From Nocardia sp. CDC159 (lineage in GTDB: Bacteria > Actinomycetota > Actinomycetes > Mycobacteriales > Mycobacteriaceae), in assembly GCF_023740735.1 (NCBI RefSeq), contig NZ_JAMRXH010000004.1, positions 62,001-126,000 of the forward strand: a stretch of DNA of 64,000 bases, read 5' to 3'. The notes under the pieces were generated by a model, which ran no database searches, was not told where the DNA came from, and worked only from the letters and a program-made list of their open reading frames with translations. This document shows, piece by piece, positions 26,098 to 36,196 of this stretch. The first letter of the stretch is position 1. Every line of letters starts with the position of its first letter. A program made the translations under genes and the position numbers.

Positions 26098-26377
26098 CGG
26101 CCAACCACTCCACGGTATTTCGGTCGAACATGAGCCGTCCATGCGGCAGACTCACCCTACCCGGAGATGGTCAAATGTCCATTCCGTCCGGAATCGCCGC
26201 ACCGGCCGAACCGGCGCGGTGCCGAATCGACACTGGATATTCGGCATCGCCGGGAGGGTGGACGGGTGTGGAGTCCGAATCGTGTCAATCGGCGAGCAGC
26301 GCCGTCAGGCGCGCGGCGCGGGGGTGCGGCGCGACGGTGGGGTCCGGCTCGATCCGCAGCCGCCCGATGTTCTCTCG

Positions 26378-26392
26378 ATATTTGCCAAATAT
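26378..26392. promoter_or_regulatory. AT-rich palindrome ATATTTG-C-CAAATAT
   Basis: Perfect 7-bp arms around a single central base in an otherwise GC-rich gene-free interval between divergent genes. It is a candidate operator; no regulator is encoded next to it. Confidence 0.4.
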
Positions 26393-26582
26393 GTTGCCAT
26401 GCAATGCCTTTCGGGATATACGGAACAAACTGGTGTCCGGCCGCGATGATGCCGGCGGGTCCTGATGCTGCCCGATCTGCGCTGCGCCGCTTCGTCATTC
26501 GCGCTCCGGCCGCCCCGCCCGCTGTTGCTCGGCGGCGTGCCGCCAGAAGGCGCGTCGGCGGCGGCATCGGGGCGCGGCGGAC

Positions 26583-26588
26583 TAGTCT
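26583..26588 (+). promoter_or_regulatory. Leaderless -10 box (TAGTCT)
   Basis: TAGTCT lies 6 nt before GTG 26595. Confidence 0.5.
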
Positions 26589-26594
26589 CGGATC

Positions 26595-27044
26595 GTGCGA
26601 ACATTCGTCTGGGAGGGCGTCGACGAGCCGCGGATGGAGATCGTGCACGCGGACGGCATGGATCGCGCCCACGGCACGCAGCTCGGGCTGGTCTACGAAT
26701 TACGTTGGTGGCTGGACGGTTCGGCGTTGACCGTGGACGCCGGTGCGGGTCCGGTGCGTCACGAACTGGACGGTGCGGACTTCTTCGATCTGCAGCACAG
26801 CGCGTTCTTCAACTCACTGCCGGTGCTGCGGGACGGGCTGCTGAGTACGACGCAGACCCGCGACTACACAATGCGCTTCGTCACCGTGCCCGGCACGACC
26901 GCCTATCTCGCGCCGCAGCGGTACGAGGCCGGCGGGGACGGGACCGTCCGCTTCATCTCGGGGGACTATCGCGCGCGGATCGAATTCGATCGGGATGGTT
27001 TCGTCGTGCTGTACGAGGACTATCTGCGTCGGTTGCATCCCTGA
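26595..27044 (+). CDS. Putative glycolipid-binding domain protein (PF06475-like)
   Basis: A 149-residue protein whose second half matches the putative glycolipid-binding family: FFNSLPVLRDGL, a strand ending in RFVTVPGTTAYLAPQRY, then SGDYRARIEFDRDGFVVLYEDYLRRL, the order of the family's conserved blocks. The N-terminal half (RMEIVHADGMDRAHGT, YELRWWLDG) is shorter than usual. It is predicted to be all-beta and cytoplasmic, with no signal peptide. The family name reflects a structure and is not a proven role. The GTG start has a TAGTCT box 6 nt upstream. It converges on DUF2237 with 18 bp between stops. Confidence 0.65.
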   Translation: MRTFVWEGVDEPRMEIVHADGMDRAHGTQLGLVYELRWWLDGSALTVDAGAGPVRHELDGADFFDLQHSAFFNSLPVLRDGLLSTTQTRDYTMRFVTVPGTTAYLAPQRYEAGGDGTVRFISGDYRARIEFDRDGFVVLYEDYLRRLHP

Positions 27045-27062
27045 GCGCGGGCGGCCGGGCCG

Positions 27063-27452
27063 TCAGAGCAGATCGCTGACGTCGTCGGGTACGTCCACGG
27101 CGTATTTGCGCAGGGTCTCCATCGGTATCACCTCGAGCGCGTTCTCATGGGTCGCCGCCAGCACCACCGGCGCCGCGACGCCGTCCTCGTGCGCGTGTAG
27201 CCACCGCACCGCCACTACACACCATCGGTCACCGGGTTGCAGGCCGGGGAAGTTGTTCTCCGGTCGCGGGGTGATCAGATCGTTGCCGATCGACTTCTGG
27301 TGCTCCAGGAACTCCTGGGTCACCACCGTGCACACCGTGTGGCTGCCCAGGTCCTCGGGGCCGGTGCTGCAGCATCCGTCCCGATAGAAGCCGGTGAGAG
27401 GATCGGTGCCACACTCCTCCAGCGGTCCCCCGAGCACATTTCGATCGGTCAC
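27063..27452 (-). CDS. DUF2237 family protein
   Basis: A 129-residue small cytoplasmic protein with the family hallmarks NVLGGPLEECGTDPLTGFYRDGCC, GSHTVCTVVTQEFLE, RPENNFPGLQPGDRWCVVAVRW and the C-terminal HENALEVIPMETLRKYAVD. The conserved Cys residues suggest metal binding or redox chemistry, but the function is unknown. I chose GTG 27452; a TAGGAT box 7 nt upstream on the minus strand supports a leaderless start. Longer open frame upstream is antisense to the RpiB-like gene. It diverges from the RpiB-like gene with 87 bp between starts. Confidence 0.88.
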   Translation of the reverse strand: MTDRNVLGGPLEECGTDPLTGFYRDGCCSTGPEDLGSHTVCTVVTQEFLEHQKSIGNDLITPRPENNFPGLQPGDRWCVVAVRWLHAHEDGVAAPVVLAATHENALEVIPMETLRKYAVDVPDDVSDLL

Positions 27453-27459
27453 GTCGCCG

Positions 27460-27465
27460 ATCCTA
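27460..27465 (-). promoter_or_regulatory. Leaderless -10 box (TAGGAT) of the DUF2237 gene
   Basis: Minus-strand TAGGAT, 7 nt before GTG 27452. Confidence 0.5.
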
Positions 27466-27526
27466 TTGTCTCTGTGTTGGATTCGCCGCGCCTTCCGGCA
27501 GCGTGGTGTGCAGACGGCGGGAAAAC

Positions 27527-27532
27527 TACTCT
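27527..27532 (+). promoter_or_regulatory. Leaderless -10 box (TACTCT) of the RpiB-like gene
   Basis: TACTCT, 7 nt before ATG 27540; with the minus-strand box at 27460-27465 it defines a compact divergent promoter region. Confidence 0.5.
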
Positions 27533-27539
27533 CGTGGTC

Positions 27540-27947
27540 ATGCGGATTGCCTTCGGGACCGACGAATCGACCGATCTGACCCGGCACGTGCGGCAGTGGC
27601 TGAGCGAACAGGGACACGAGGTGGTGGTCATCGGCGAGGACATCGCCTGGCCGGAGGTCGGGCGCGGGGTGGGCGAGGCGGTCGCCGACGGCCGGGCCGA
27701 CCGCGGCGTGGTGTGCTGCTGGACCGGCACCGGCGTGTCGATAGCCGCCAACAAGGTCCCCGGCGTGCGGGCCGCCCTGTGCACCGACCGCGCCACCGCC
27801 GAGGGCGCCCGCAAATGGAACGACGCCAACGTCCTGGCCTTCGGCCTGCGCCTGACCTCCCCGACCGTGGCCGACGAAATGCTCGCGGCCTTCCTGACCA
27901 CCGCTCCTGACGAGTCGGAGGCCGAGAACTACCGCAACCTGGGCTGA
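27540..27947 (+). CDS. RpiB/LacA/LacB-type sugar-phosphate isomerase
   Basis: A 135-residue protein of the RpiB fold (ribose-5-phosphate or galactose-6-phosphate isomerases). Conserved blocks are ADRGVVCCWTGTGVSIAANK, which carries the catalytic-Cys and phosphate-binding loop, VPGVRAALC, RKWNDANVLAFG and the GRGVGEAVADG helix. It is about 10-20 residues shorter than classical RpiB. It is often found as a second, orphan RpiB-like gene in actinobacteria, so housekeeping RpiB activity should not be assumed. ATG 27540 appears leaderless. Confidence 0.85.
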   Translation: MRIAFGTDESTDLTRHVRQWLSEQGHEVVVIGEDIAWPEVGRGVGEAVADGRADRGVVCCWTGTGVSIAANKVPGVRAALCTDRATAEGARKWNDANVLAFGLRLTSPTVADEMLAAFLTTAPDESEAENYRNLG

Positions 27948-27987
27948 ATGCCGGGCGCGTGCCGCAGACCACTTCGGGGGGTTCTGA

Positions 27988-27993
27988 CAGGAT
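27988..27993 (+). promoter_or_regulatory. Leaderless -10 box (CAGGAT) of ftsY
   Basis: CAGGAT, 6 nt before GTG 28000; no ribosome site. Confidence 0.35.
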
Positions 27994-27999
27994 GGGCGC

Positions 28000-29505
28000 G
28001 TGACTGCGCAAGCTTGGATTCTGATCGCCGCGATCGCCGCCGTGCTGCTGGTGGCGTTCGTGTCCGGATTCGTCCTGTACAAACGCCGCCGGGTCACGCT
28101 CACACCGGCCGCTCCCGAGCAGGAGCTGACCGATCGGTCGGGCGGGTATACGGCGGCCGGGGGATTCAACTTCAGTCAGGGCGGGACCGGGGCGGGCACG
28201 CTGACGCCGCCCAGGGAACCGGTCACCATCGAGCGCACCGACGACGAGGGCCAGCCGCACGTCGGTGACGACGCGGCGATTCCGCGCGATTCGGCGCGCC
28301 GATCCATCACCGATGTGCGGCTGCCCGAGGCGGATGTCGAGGAATCGCCCGCGGCCCCGGCCGCGCCCGCCGAGGAGACGGCAGCGCCCGCCGAGGAGAA
28401 GGCCACGCCAGCCGAGGAGTCCGCCGCCACGGAGGCAGCACCGGCCACCGAGACGGCAGCGCCCGCCGAGGCAGCAGCGCCCGCCGAAGACCTGGCCCCC
28501 ACCACGGTGACCACCCTGCGGGAAACCACGGCCGAACCGGCCCCCGCCGAAACCGCGGCTCCCGCACCGCAGATCGAGGAGATCGAGCCCACCAGCGGAC
28601 GCCTCACCCGCCTGCGCGGGCGGCTGGCCCGCTCGCAGAACGCCGTCGGCAAGAGCCTGCTCGGTCTGCTCGGCGGCGGCGATCTGGACGAGGACTCCTG
28701 GGAGGAGATCGAGGACACCCTCGTCATGGCCGACCTCGGCACCGCCAGCACCCTCGCGGTCGTCGAACGACTACGCGAGGAACTGGCCGCGCGCACCGTC
28801 CGCACCCCCGAGCAGGCCCGGCAGGTGCTGCGCGACGTGCTCATCGAGGCGCTGCGGCCGGAGATGGACCGGTCCATCCGGGCGCTGCCGCATGCCGACC
28901 ACCCGTCGATTCTGCTGGTCGTCGGCGTGAACGGCACCGGAAAGACCACCACCACGGGCAAATTGGCGCGGGTGCTGGTGGCCGACGGCCGCCGGGTGCT
29001 GCTGGGCGCGGCCGACACCTTCCGCGCCGCGGCCGCCGATCAGCTGCAGACCTGGGGTGAGCGGGTCGGCGCGGAGACCGTGCGCGGCCGCGAGGGCGCG
29101 GATCCGGCCTCGGTCGCCTTCGACGCGGTGAGCACCGGCATCACGGGCGGCGTCGACGCCGTGCTCATCGATACCGCGGGCCGCCTGCACACCAAGACCG
29201 GCCTGATGGACGAGCTGGGCAAGGTCAAGCGCGTGGTGGAGAAGAAGGCCGCCGTGGACGAGGTGCTGCTGGTGTTGGACGCGACCGTCGGCCAGAACGG
29301 CCTCACCCAGGCCCGGGTCTTCGCCGAGGTCGTGGACATCACCGGCGTGGTGCTGACCAAACTCGACGGCACGGCCAAGGGCGGCATCGTCTTCCAGGTC
29401 CAGCACGAACTCGGCGTCCCGGTCAAACTGGTCGGTCTGGGCGAGGGCGCCGACGATCTGGCCCCCTTCGAACCCGCCGCCTTCGTCGACGCGCTCCTGG
29501 GCTGA
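28000..29505 (+). CDS. ftsY: Signal recognition particle receptor FtsY
   Basis: A 501-residue SRP receptor GTPase that docks SRP-ribosome complexes at the membrane. A single N-terminal membrane helix (residues about 6-28) is followed by an Ala/Glu/Pro-rich linker (about 100-190). The NG domain follows, with G1 GVNGTGKTTTTGKLA, DTFRAAAADQL, DTAGRL and TKLDGTAKGG. It works with Ffh (34.5 kb in this window). GTG 28000 has a CAGGAT box 6 nt upstream. The N-terminal helix and long linker are typical of actinobacterial FtsY. Confidence 0.96.
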   Translation: MTAQAWILIAAIAAVLLVAFVSGFVLYKRRRVTLTPAAPEQELTDRSGGYTAAGGFNFSQGGTGAGTLTPPREPVTIERTDDEGQPHVGDDAAIPRDSARRSITDVRLPEADVEESPAAPAAPAEETAAPAEEKATPAEESAATEAAPATETAAPAEAAAPAEDLAPTTVTTLRETTAEPAPAETAAPAPQIEEIEPTSGRLTRLRGRLARSQNAVGKSLLGLLGGGDLDEDSWEEIEDTLVMADLGTASTLAVVERLREELAARTVRTPEQARQVLRDVLIEALRPEMDRSIRALPHADHPSILLVVGVNGTGKTTTTGKLARVLVADGRRVLLGAADTFRAAAADQLQTWGERVGAETVRGREGADPASVAFDAVSTGITGGVDAVLIDTAGRLHTKTGLMDELGKVKRVVEKKAAVDEVLLVLDATVGQNGLTQARVFAEVVDITGVVLTKLDGTAKGGIVFQVQHELGVPVKLVGLGEGADDLAPFEPAAFVDALLG

Positions 29506-29531
29506 TCGGACATTCTCCACATCTCGGAAGT

Positions 29532-29566
29532 ACTCTCACGAGGAACTACAAACCATTCGTGAGAGT
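29532..29566 (+). terminator. Hairpin downstream of ftsY
   Basis: Perfect 10-bp inverted repeat (29532-29541 and 29557-29566, ACTCTCACGA) with a 15-nt loop, 26 bp after the ftsY stop. The right arm overlaps a GlnR-like half-site at 29559-29563. Confidence 0.5.
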
Positions 29567-29639
29567 GGTGAAACACAGACGCAACACCAGCGGTCGATCC
29601 GTTCACGCAGGCGAAACACCGCAGCGGCACGGATGAAAC
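29559..29639 (+). promoter_or_regulatory. GlnR-like box cluster upstream of amtB
   Basis: The actinobacterial GlnR pattern is GTnAC-n6-GAAAC, often repeated at 11-bp steps. Here GTGAG-n6-GAAAC occurs at 29559-29574, and TTCAC-n6-GAAAC-n6-GCGGC-n6-GAAAC at 29602-29639. The b-sites (GAAAC) are exact and the a-sites degenerate. The position, 70-150 bp before an ammonium-transporter operon, agrees with nitrogen-starvation activation by GlnR. Confidence 0.6.
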
Positions 29640-29709
29640 ACCGAATCGCGAACCTTCTGTGCAGGCTCGTTGCCGCGTTTTGGCCGGGCCCGAGATGAGG
29701 AGGAACAAG

Positions 29710-31400
<1,691 letters not shown>

Positions 31401-31425
31401 GCGGTAGACGGCGGAAAAGTCGAGC

Positions 31426-31467
31426 GGCGGCCCCGCACCGATCGGACTCCGGTCGGGCGGGGCCGCC
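31426..31467 (+). terminator. Hairpin between glnB and glnD
   Basis: An 11-bp perfect stem (31426-31436 and 31457-31467, GGCGGCCCCGC) encloses a further inner stem-loop. It probably attenuates or ends transcription between glnB and glnD, lowering glnD expression within the operon. Confidence 0.6.
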
Positions 31468-31488
31468 CGCATTCCTGGGTGGTGGGTT

Positions 31489-33930
31489 GTGGGCAAGCAG
31501 CAGAAGGACGAATCGTTGGGCGGCGCGAAGGAGTTGGTGCGGGCGCGGGATCAACTGCTCCAGGGCGGGGACACCCGTCATCCGCGGTTGGATGCCGAGG
31601 CGCTGCGGCAGGCGCTGGTCGATCTGTACGAGCTGTGGCTCACCACCAAGGGCGCCGAACTGGGTATCACCGCCGACAGCGGGCTGGCGGTCGTCGCGGT
31701 CGGCGGGCTGGGCCGTCGGGAGATGCTGCCCTATTCCGATCTGGATCTGATGCTGCTGCACGACGACGTCGATCCCGAGCGGGTCGCCGAGGTGGCCGAC
31801 CGGCTGTGGTATCCGCTGTGGGACGCCCACATCAAGCTCGACCACAGCGTGCGCACTGTTCCGCAGGCGCTGCGGGTCGCCTCCGGCGATCTGACCGCCG
31901 GGCTGGCCATGCTCGAGGCCCGGCACATCGTGGGCGACGGCGAGCTGAGCAATCTGCTGATCGGCGGCGTGCGCCGGGAGTGGCGCACCGGAATCCGTTC
32001 CCGCTTCGGCGAGTTGGTGGGGCAGGCCGAGGCGCGCTGGAAGCGCAGCGGCGAGATCGCGCATCGGGCCGAACCCGATCTGAAGAACGGCCGCGGTGGA
32101 CTGCGCGATATTCAGCTGCTCGACGCCCTGGCCATCGCGCAGCTGACCGATGCCATGCCGGGCCTGGGCCCGGACGTGCCGGGCGGGGGGCTCGAGCAGG
32201 CGAAGCGGCGGCTGCTCGATGTGCGCACCGAACTGCATCGGGTAGCCGGACGCGCCCGCGATCAACTGCGCGCCCAGGACGCCGACGAGATCGGCGCGGC
32301 CCTGCGCATCGGTGACCGGTTCGATCTGGCCCGCACCCTCAGCGATGCCGCGCGCACGGTCGGCTATTCGGTGGACGTCGGATTGCGCACGGCCGCGAAC
32401 GCGCTGCCGCGCCGCGGTCTGGCCCGGCTGCGCCGCATGCCGGTGCGCCGCCCACTCGACGAGGGCGTGGTCGAACACGCCGGTGAGGTGGTGCTGGCCC
32501 GCGACGCGCGCCCGCAGAAGGATCCCGGCCTGATCCTGCGGGTCGCCGCCGCCTCGGCGCAGACCGGGCTGCCGATGGCGGCGACCACCCTGAACCGTTT
32601 GTCCGAGGACGCGCCCGAACTGCGCGAGCCCTGGCCGCGCGAGGCGCTCAACGATCTGCTCGTGCTGCTGGGCACCGGCCGCGGCGCGATCGCGGCGGTC
32701 GAGGCGCTGGATCGAACCGGCCTGTGGGGCAGGCTCTTTCCGGAATGGGGCGCGGTCCGCGACCTGCCGCCGCGCGATCCGATGCACACCTGGACCGTGG
32801 ACCGGCACCTGATCGAGACCGTCGCCTACGCCGGTGCCCTGAGCACCCGGGTGGCGCGGCCGGATCTGCTGCTGCTGGGCGCGCTGCTACACGATATCGG
32901 CAAGGGCCGCCCGGAGGATCACAGCGTGGTGGGGGCGGAACTGGCCAATCAGATCGGCCGCCGACTGGGCCTGTGGCCCTCGGATGTGCACACCCTGAGC
33001 GCCATCGTCCGCCATCATCTGCTGCTGCCCGACACCGCGACCCGGCGCGACCTGGCCGATCCGGACACCGTGAAAATGGTCGTCGACGCGCTCGACGGCG
33101 ATCCAGAGCTGCTCGAGCTGCTGCACACCCTGGCCGAGGCCGACTCGCTGGCCACCGGCCCGGGAGTGTGGGGCGACTGGAAGGCGTCGCTGATCGGAGA
33201 CCTGGTGCGCCGTTGCCGACTGGCGATGGCGGGCGAGCAACTGCCGCAACCGGATCCGATCGATCCGGAGCTGCTGGCCAAGGCCGCGGTCGGTGGGGTG
33301 CACGTGGAGCTGCGGCCGGGGACGGGGCGCTATACCCACATCGTCACGGTGATCGCGCCGGATGCCCCGGGCCTGCTCTCCGATGCGGCGGGCGTGCTGG
33401 CGCTGCATTCGCTGCGGGTGCTGTCGGCGTCGCTGGGCGGGGCGGGGGAGTCGGCGATCGATACCTTCGTCGTCACACCGAAATTCGGCGATCCACCGGA
33501 TGCGGGCCTGCTGCGTCAGGAGCTGATCCGGGCCGTCAACGGCGATCTGGACGTGGCGGCCGTCCTCACCAAGCGCGAGCGCGAGGCCGCGCGCCGGGCC
33601 AGCCCGTATGCCCAGGCCACGCCGCGAATCAAGTGGAGCGACACCGCGGTCGCGGGTCAGGTGCTGCTGCAACTGCGGGCCGAGGATCGCGTCGGACTGC
33701 TGAGCCGGTTGGCGGCGACCCTGGCCCGGGCGGGCGTCGACGTCCGCTGGGCGAAGGTGGTGACCATGGGCGCGGCCGTGGTCGACTCGTTCTGCCTGGA
33801 TCTCGGCGCGACCGATACCCCCGAGCGCCGGGCGGAGATCGAGGCCGCGCTGCTGGCGGTGGTTCCGCATCCCGGGCCGAAGAACTCCGCGGAAACGGAC
33901 ATTCAGGCCGGGCGAGAATCCAGTTACTGA
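31489..33930 (+). CDS. glnD: [Protein-PII] nucleotidyltransferase GlnD
   Basis: An 813-residue bifunctional sensor that modifies and demodifies PII in response to glutamine. The nucleotidyltransferase motif [18 protein letters not shown] is at residues about 70-90. An HD domain ([18 protein letters not shown]) lies around 465-480, and two C-terminal ACT domains for glutamine sensing (about 620-700 and 725-800) follow. In mycolata the enzyme adenylylates rather than uridylylates PII. Start GTG 31489. Third gene after amtB and glnB. Confidence 0.96.
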   Translation: MGKQQKDESLGGAKELVRARDQLLQGGDTRHPRLDAEALRQALVDLYELWLTTKGAELGITADSGLAVVAVGGLGRREMLPYSDLDLMLLHDDVDPERVAEVADRLWYPLWDAHIKLDHSVRTVPQALRVASGDLTAGLAMLEARHIVGDGELSNLLIGGVRREWRTGIRSRFGELVGQAEARWKRSGEIAHRAEPDLKNGRGGLRDIQLLDALAIAQLTDAMPGLGPDVPGGGLEQAKRRLLDVRTELHRVAGRARDQLRAQDADEIGAALRIGDRFDLARTLSDAARTVGYSVDVGLRTAANALPRRGLARLRRMPVRRPLDEGVVEHAGEVVLARDARPQKDPGLILRVAAASAQTGLPMAATTLNRLSEDAPELREPWPREALNDLLVLLGTGRGAIAAVEALDRTGLWGRLFPEWGAVRDLPPRDPMHTWTVDRHLIETVAYAGALSTRVARPDLLLLGALLHDIGKGRPEDHSVVGAELANQIGRRLGLWPSDVHTLSAIVRHHLLLPDTATRRDLADPDTVKMVVDALDGDPELLELLHTLAEADSLATGPGVWGDWKASLIGDLVRRCRLAMAGEQLPQPDPIDPELLAKAAVGGVHVELRPGTGRYTHIVTVIAPDAPGLLSDAAGVLALHSLRVLSASLGGAGESAIDTFVVTPKFGDPPDAGLLRQELIRAVNGDLDVAAVLTKREREAARRASPYAQATPRIKWSDTAVAGQVLLQLRAEDRVGLLSRLAATLARAGVDVRWAKVVTMGAAVVDSFCLDLGATDTPERRAEIEAALLAVVPHPGPKNSAETDIQAGRESSY

Positions 33931-33973
33931 GCGGTAGCCCCAGACCGATAGTTGCTGGCAAACCTGCTGTTTG

Positions 33974-33985
33974 CTGGTTAACCAG
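33974..33985. promoter_or_regulatory. Perfect 12-bp palindrome CTGGTTAACCAG
   Basis: Found 44 bp after the glnD stop and 53 bp upstream of a TAATAT -10-like box (34038-34043) that probably drives the small gene at 34097. Candidate operator. Confidence 0.4.
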
Positions 33986-34096
33986 ATCGTTGCGTGTGAT
34001 CTGGCGCAAGTTATGTCGCAGCTGCTGGAGTCCACTCTAATATCAGGTTCGTCCGAGCTTCGCGGGTGCTGGTCGAGCGTGAGGGGAGCGGGATCG

Positions 34097-34411
34097 GTGG
34101 CTATCGAAGTCGTGTCCTCGTCGATCATGACCAGCGATATGACCCAGCACATCGCGCGCTGCGTCGGCGGCGATCGCTGGGTGGTGTCCTGGCTGCCCGG
34201 CCGCACCCTCACCGGGCGGCAGGCGGTCACGGCGATGACCATCGCCTCGACGGTCGCCGATCAGGCCGAACTCAGTGAGGCGGTGTGGTGCGCCCTGGAC
34301 GGGATGGCTCTCGAGCTGGGGCTGACCGCGCGCGAGGCGGTGGGCATGGTCGCGTCGGAGAATCACGATATCCGCCAGACGCCACGGCCTCGGCGGCGCG
34401 TGCTGGAGTAG
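34097..34411 (+). CDS. Small protein of unknown function (104 aa)
   Basis: A 104-residue cytoplasmic protein; the central part (CVGGDRWVVSWLPGRTLTGRQAVTAMTIA) looks like one short strand pair followed by helices, and the C-terminus (LTAREAVGMV) is helical. I recognise no named domain, though the sequence style is that of small conserved mycolata proteins. I chose GTG 34097 because GAGGGGAGCGGG lies upstream; ATG 34130 is an alternative. A well-formed TAATAT box at 34038-34043 and a palindrome upstream indicate its own promoter, so it is probably not part of glnD or ffh transcription. Confidence 0.6.
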   Translation: MAIEVVSSSIMTSDMTQHIARCVGGDRWVVSWLPGRTLTGRQAVTAMTIASTVADQAELSEAVWCALDGMALELGLTAREAVGMVASENHDIRQTPRPRRRVLE

Positions 34412-34467
34412 GCCCCGTACCCTGGTATATCGAGTGACGTCCCCTCGAGAAACCAGGAGCGCGATCG

Positions 34468-36114
34468 GTGTTCGAATCCCTGTCCGACCGGTTGACCGGT
34501 GCCCTGCAGGATCTGCGCGGGAAAGGGCGACTGTCACCGGCCGATATCGACGCGACCGCACGGGAAATTCGACTCGCCCTGCTCGAGGCCGACGTCGCGC
34601 TGCCGGTGGTGCGCCAGTTCATCGCGCGAATCAAGGAGCGCGCCAAGGGCGCCGAGGTCTCCGCGGCGCTCAACCCGGCGCAACAGGTCGTCAAGATCGT
34701 CAACGAGGAGCTCGTCGGCATCCTCGGCGGGGAGACGCGGCGGCTGCAGTTCGCCAAGAACCCGCCCACGGTCGTCATGCTGGCCGGTCTGCAGGGTGCG
34801 GGTAAGACCACGCTGGCCGGAAAGCTCGCGAAATGGCTGAAGGATCAAGGGCATACGCCGCTGCTGGTGGCCTGTGATCTGCAGCGCCCCGGCGCGGTCA
34901 CCCAGCTGCAGGTGGTCGGCGAGCGGGCCGGGGTGCCGGTGTTCGCGCCGCATCCGGGCACCACTGTGTCCAATGGCGGCGCAAGCGGGGCCTCCGTGGT
35001 TACGCAAGCTGCCGCCTCCGGCCCTGACGCTGTCGCCGCGGCAGGCGGCGGGGAGAATCCGCTGGGCGTCACGGCCGCGGATCCGATCGATGTCGCGCGG
35101 GCGGGCGTCGAGGAGGCCCGGCAGAAACAGTACGACGTGGTCATCGTCGACACCGCCGGTCGCCTCGGCATCGACGAGGAGCTGATGCGCCAGGCCGCGG
35201 GCATCCGCGACGCGGTGCAGCCGGACGAGACGCTGTTCGTCCTCGACGCGATGATCGGCCAGGACGCGGTCACCACCGCCGAGGCCTTCCGCGACGGCGT
35301 CGGCTTCACCGGCGTGGTGCTCACCAAGCTCGACGGCGACGCCCGCGGTGGTGCGGCGCTGAGCGTGCGCCAGGTCACCGGTGTGCCGATCCTGTTCGCG
35401 TCCACCGGTGAGAAGCTCGAGGACTTCGACGTCTTCCACCCCGACCGCATGTCCAGCCGCATTCTCGGCATGGGTGATCTGCTCACCCTGATCGAGCAGG
35501 CCGAACAGGTCTACGACCAGCAGCAGGCCGAGGAGGCCGCGCGCAAGATCGGCTCGGGCGAGATGACCCTCGAGGACTTCCTCGAGCAGATGCTCGCCAT
35601 CCGCAAGATGGGCCCGATCGCCAACCTGCTCGGCATGCTGCCCGGCGCGAACCAGATGAAGGACGCCCTGGCCGCGGTCGACGACAAGCAGCTGGACCGG
35701 GTGCAGGCCATCATTCGCGGCATGACCCCCGCCGAGCGCGAGAATCCGAAGATCATCAACGCCTCTCGCCGCCTGCGCATCGCCAACGGCTCGGGCGTCA
35801 CGGTGTCGGAGGTCAACCAGCTGGTCGACCGGTTCTTCGAGGCGAAGAAGATGATGGCCATGATGGGCAGGCAGATGGGCCTGCCCGGCGGTCGGCGCGG
35901 CGGCAAGAACACCAAGAAGGGGAAGAAGGGCAAGAAGGGCGGTCGCGGCCCGACCCAGCCGAAGATGCGCGGCGGCTTCCCGGGCATGCCCGCGATGCCG
36001 GGCGGCATGCCCGCCGGATTCCCGGATCTGTCGAATATGCCCGCGGGCCTCAACGAGCTCCCGCCGGGGCTCGAGGGGATCGATATCTCGAAGCTGAAGT
36101 TCCCGAAGAACTAA
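34468..36114 (+). CDS. ffh: Signal recognition particle protein Ffh, with G-domain insertion
   Basis: A 548-residue SRP GTPase that binds signal sequences and 4.5S RNA and partners FtsY. The N domain and G domain (LQGAGKTTLAGKLAKWL, DLQRPGAVTQLQV, DTAGRLGIDEELM, TKLDGDARGG) precede the Met-rich M domain (KMGPIANLLGMLPG, KKMMAMMGRQMGLPGG) with a basic KNTKKGKKGKKGG tail and a Met/Pro/Gly-rich end. Residues about 165-206 hold a Ser/Ala/Gly-rich insertion between VFAPHPG and DPIDVARAG, larger than in Mycobacterium. GTG 34468, with CCAGGAG upstream. Confidence 0.96.
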   Translation: MFESLSDRLTGALQDLRGKGRLSPADIDATAREIRLALLEADVALPVVRQFIARIKERAKGAEVSAALNPAQQVVKIVNEELVGILGGETRRLQFAKNPPTVVMLAGLQGAGKTTLAGKLAKWLKDQGHTPLLVACDLQRPGAVTQLQVVGERAGVPVFAPHPGTTVSNGGASGASVVTQAAASGPDAVAAAGGGENPLGVTAADPIDVARAGVEEARQKQYDVVIVDTAGRLGIDEELMRQAAGIRDAVQPDETLFVLDAMIGQDAVTTAEAFRDGVGFTGVVLTKLDGDARGGAALSVRQVTGVPILFASTGEKLEDFDVFHPDRMSSRILGMGDLLTLIEQAEQVYDQQQAEEAARKIGSGEMTLEDFLEQMLAIRKMGPIANLLGMLPGANQMKDALAAVDDKQLDRVQAIIRGMTPAERENPKIINASRRLRIANGSGVTVSEVNQLVDRFFEAKKMMAMMGRQMGLPGGRRGGKNTKKGKKGKKGGRGPTQPKMRGGFPGMPAMPGGMPAGFPDLSNMPAGLNELPPGLEGIDISKLKFPKN

Positions 36115-36196
36115 GGTCGCCGAGCAAGATCGTGACGCGCCGGGCGGTCGCGCAGTAGGTTGTGGGCGAGGCACAACGGCGCGACCAGGAGGCGGT

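Larger units (their letters stand above)
26098..26594. other. Gene-free 497-bp interval
   Basis: No open frame here has convincing codon use or a recognisable protein. It is less GC-rich around 26370-26440 than its surroundings and holds one AT-rich palindrome (26378-26392). The intergenic region separates divergent genes, the methyltransferase (minus) and the glycolipid-binding-like gene (plus), and probably carries their control signals. Confidence 0.5.

Noticed and set aside
27063..28169. 368-codon minus-strand frame across the RpiB-like gene
   Set aside because: Only its last 129 codons match DUF2237; the rest is antisense to the RpiB-like gene and reads as low-complexity.
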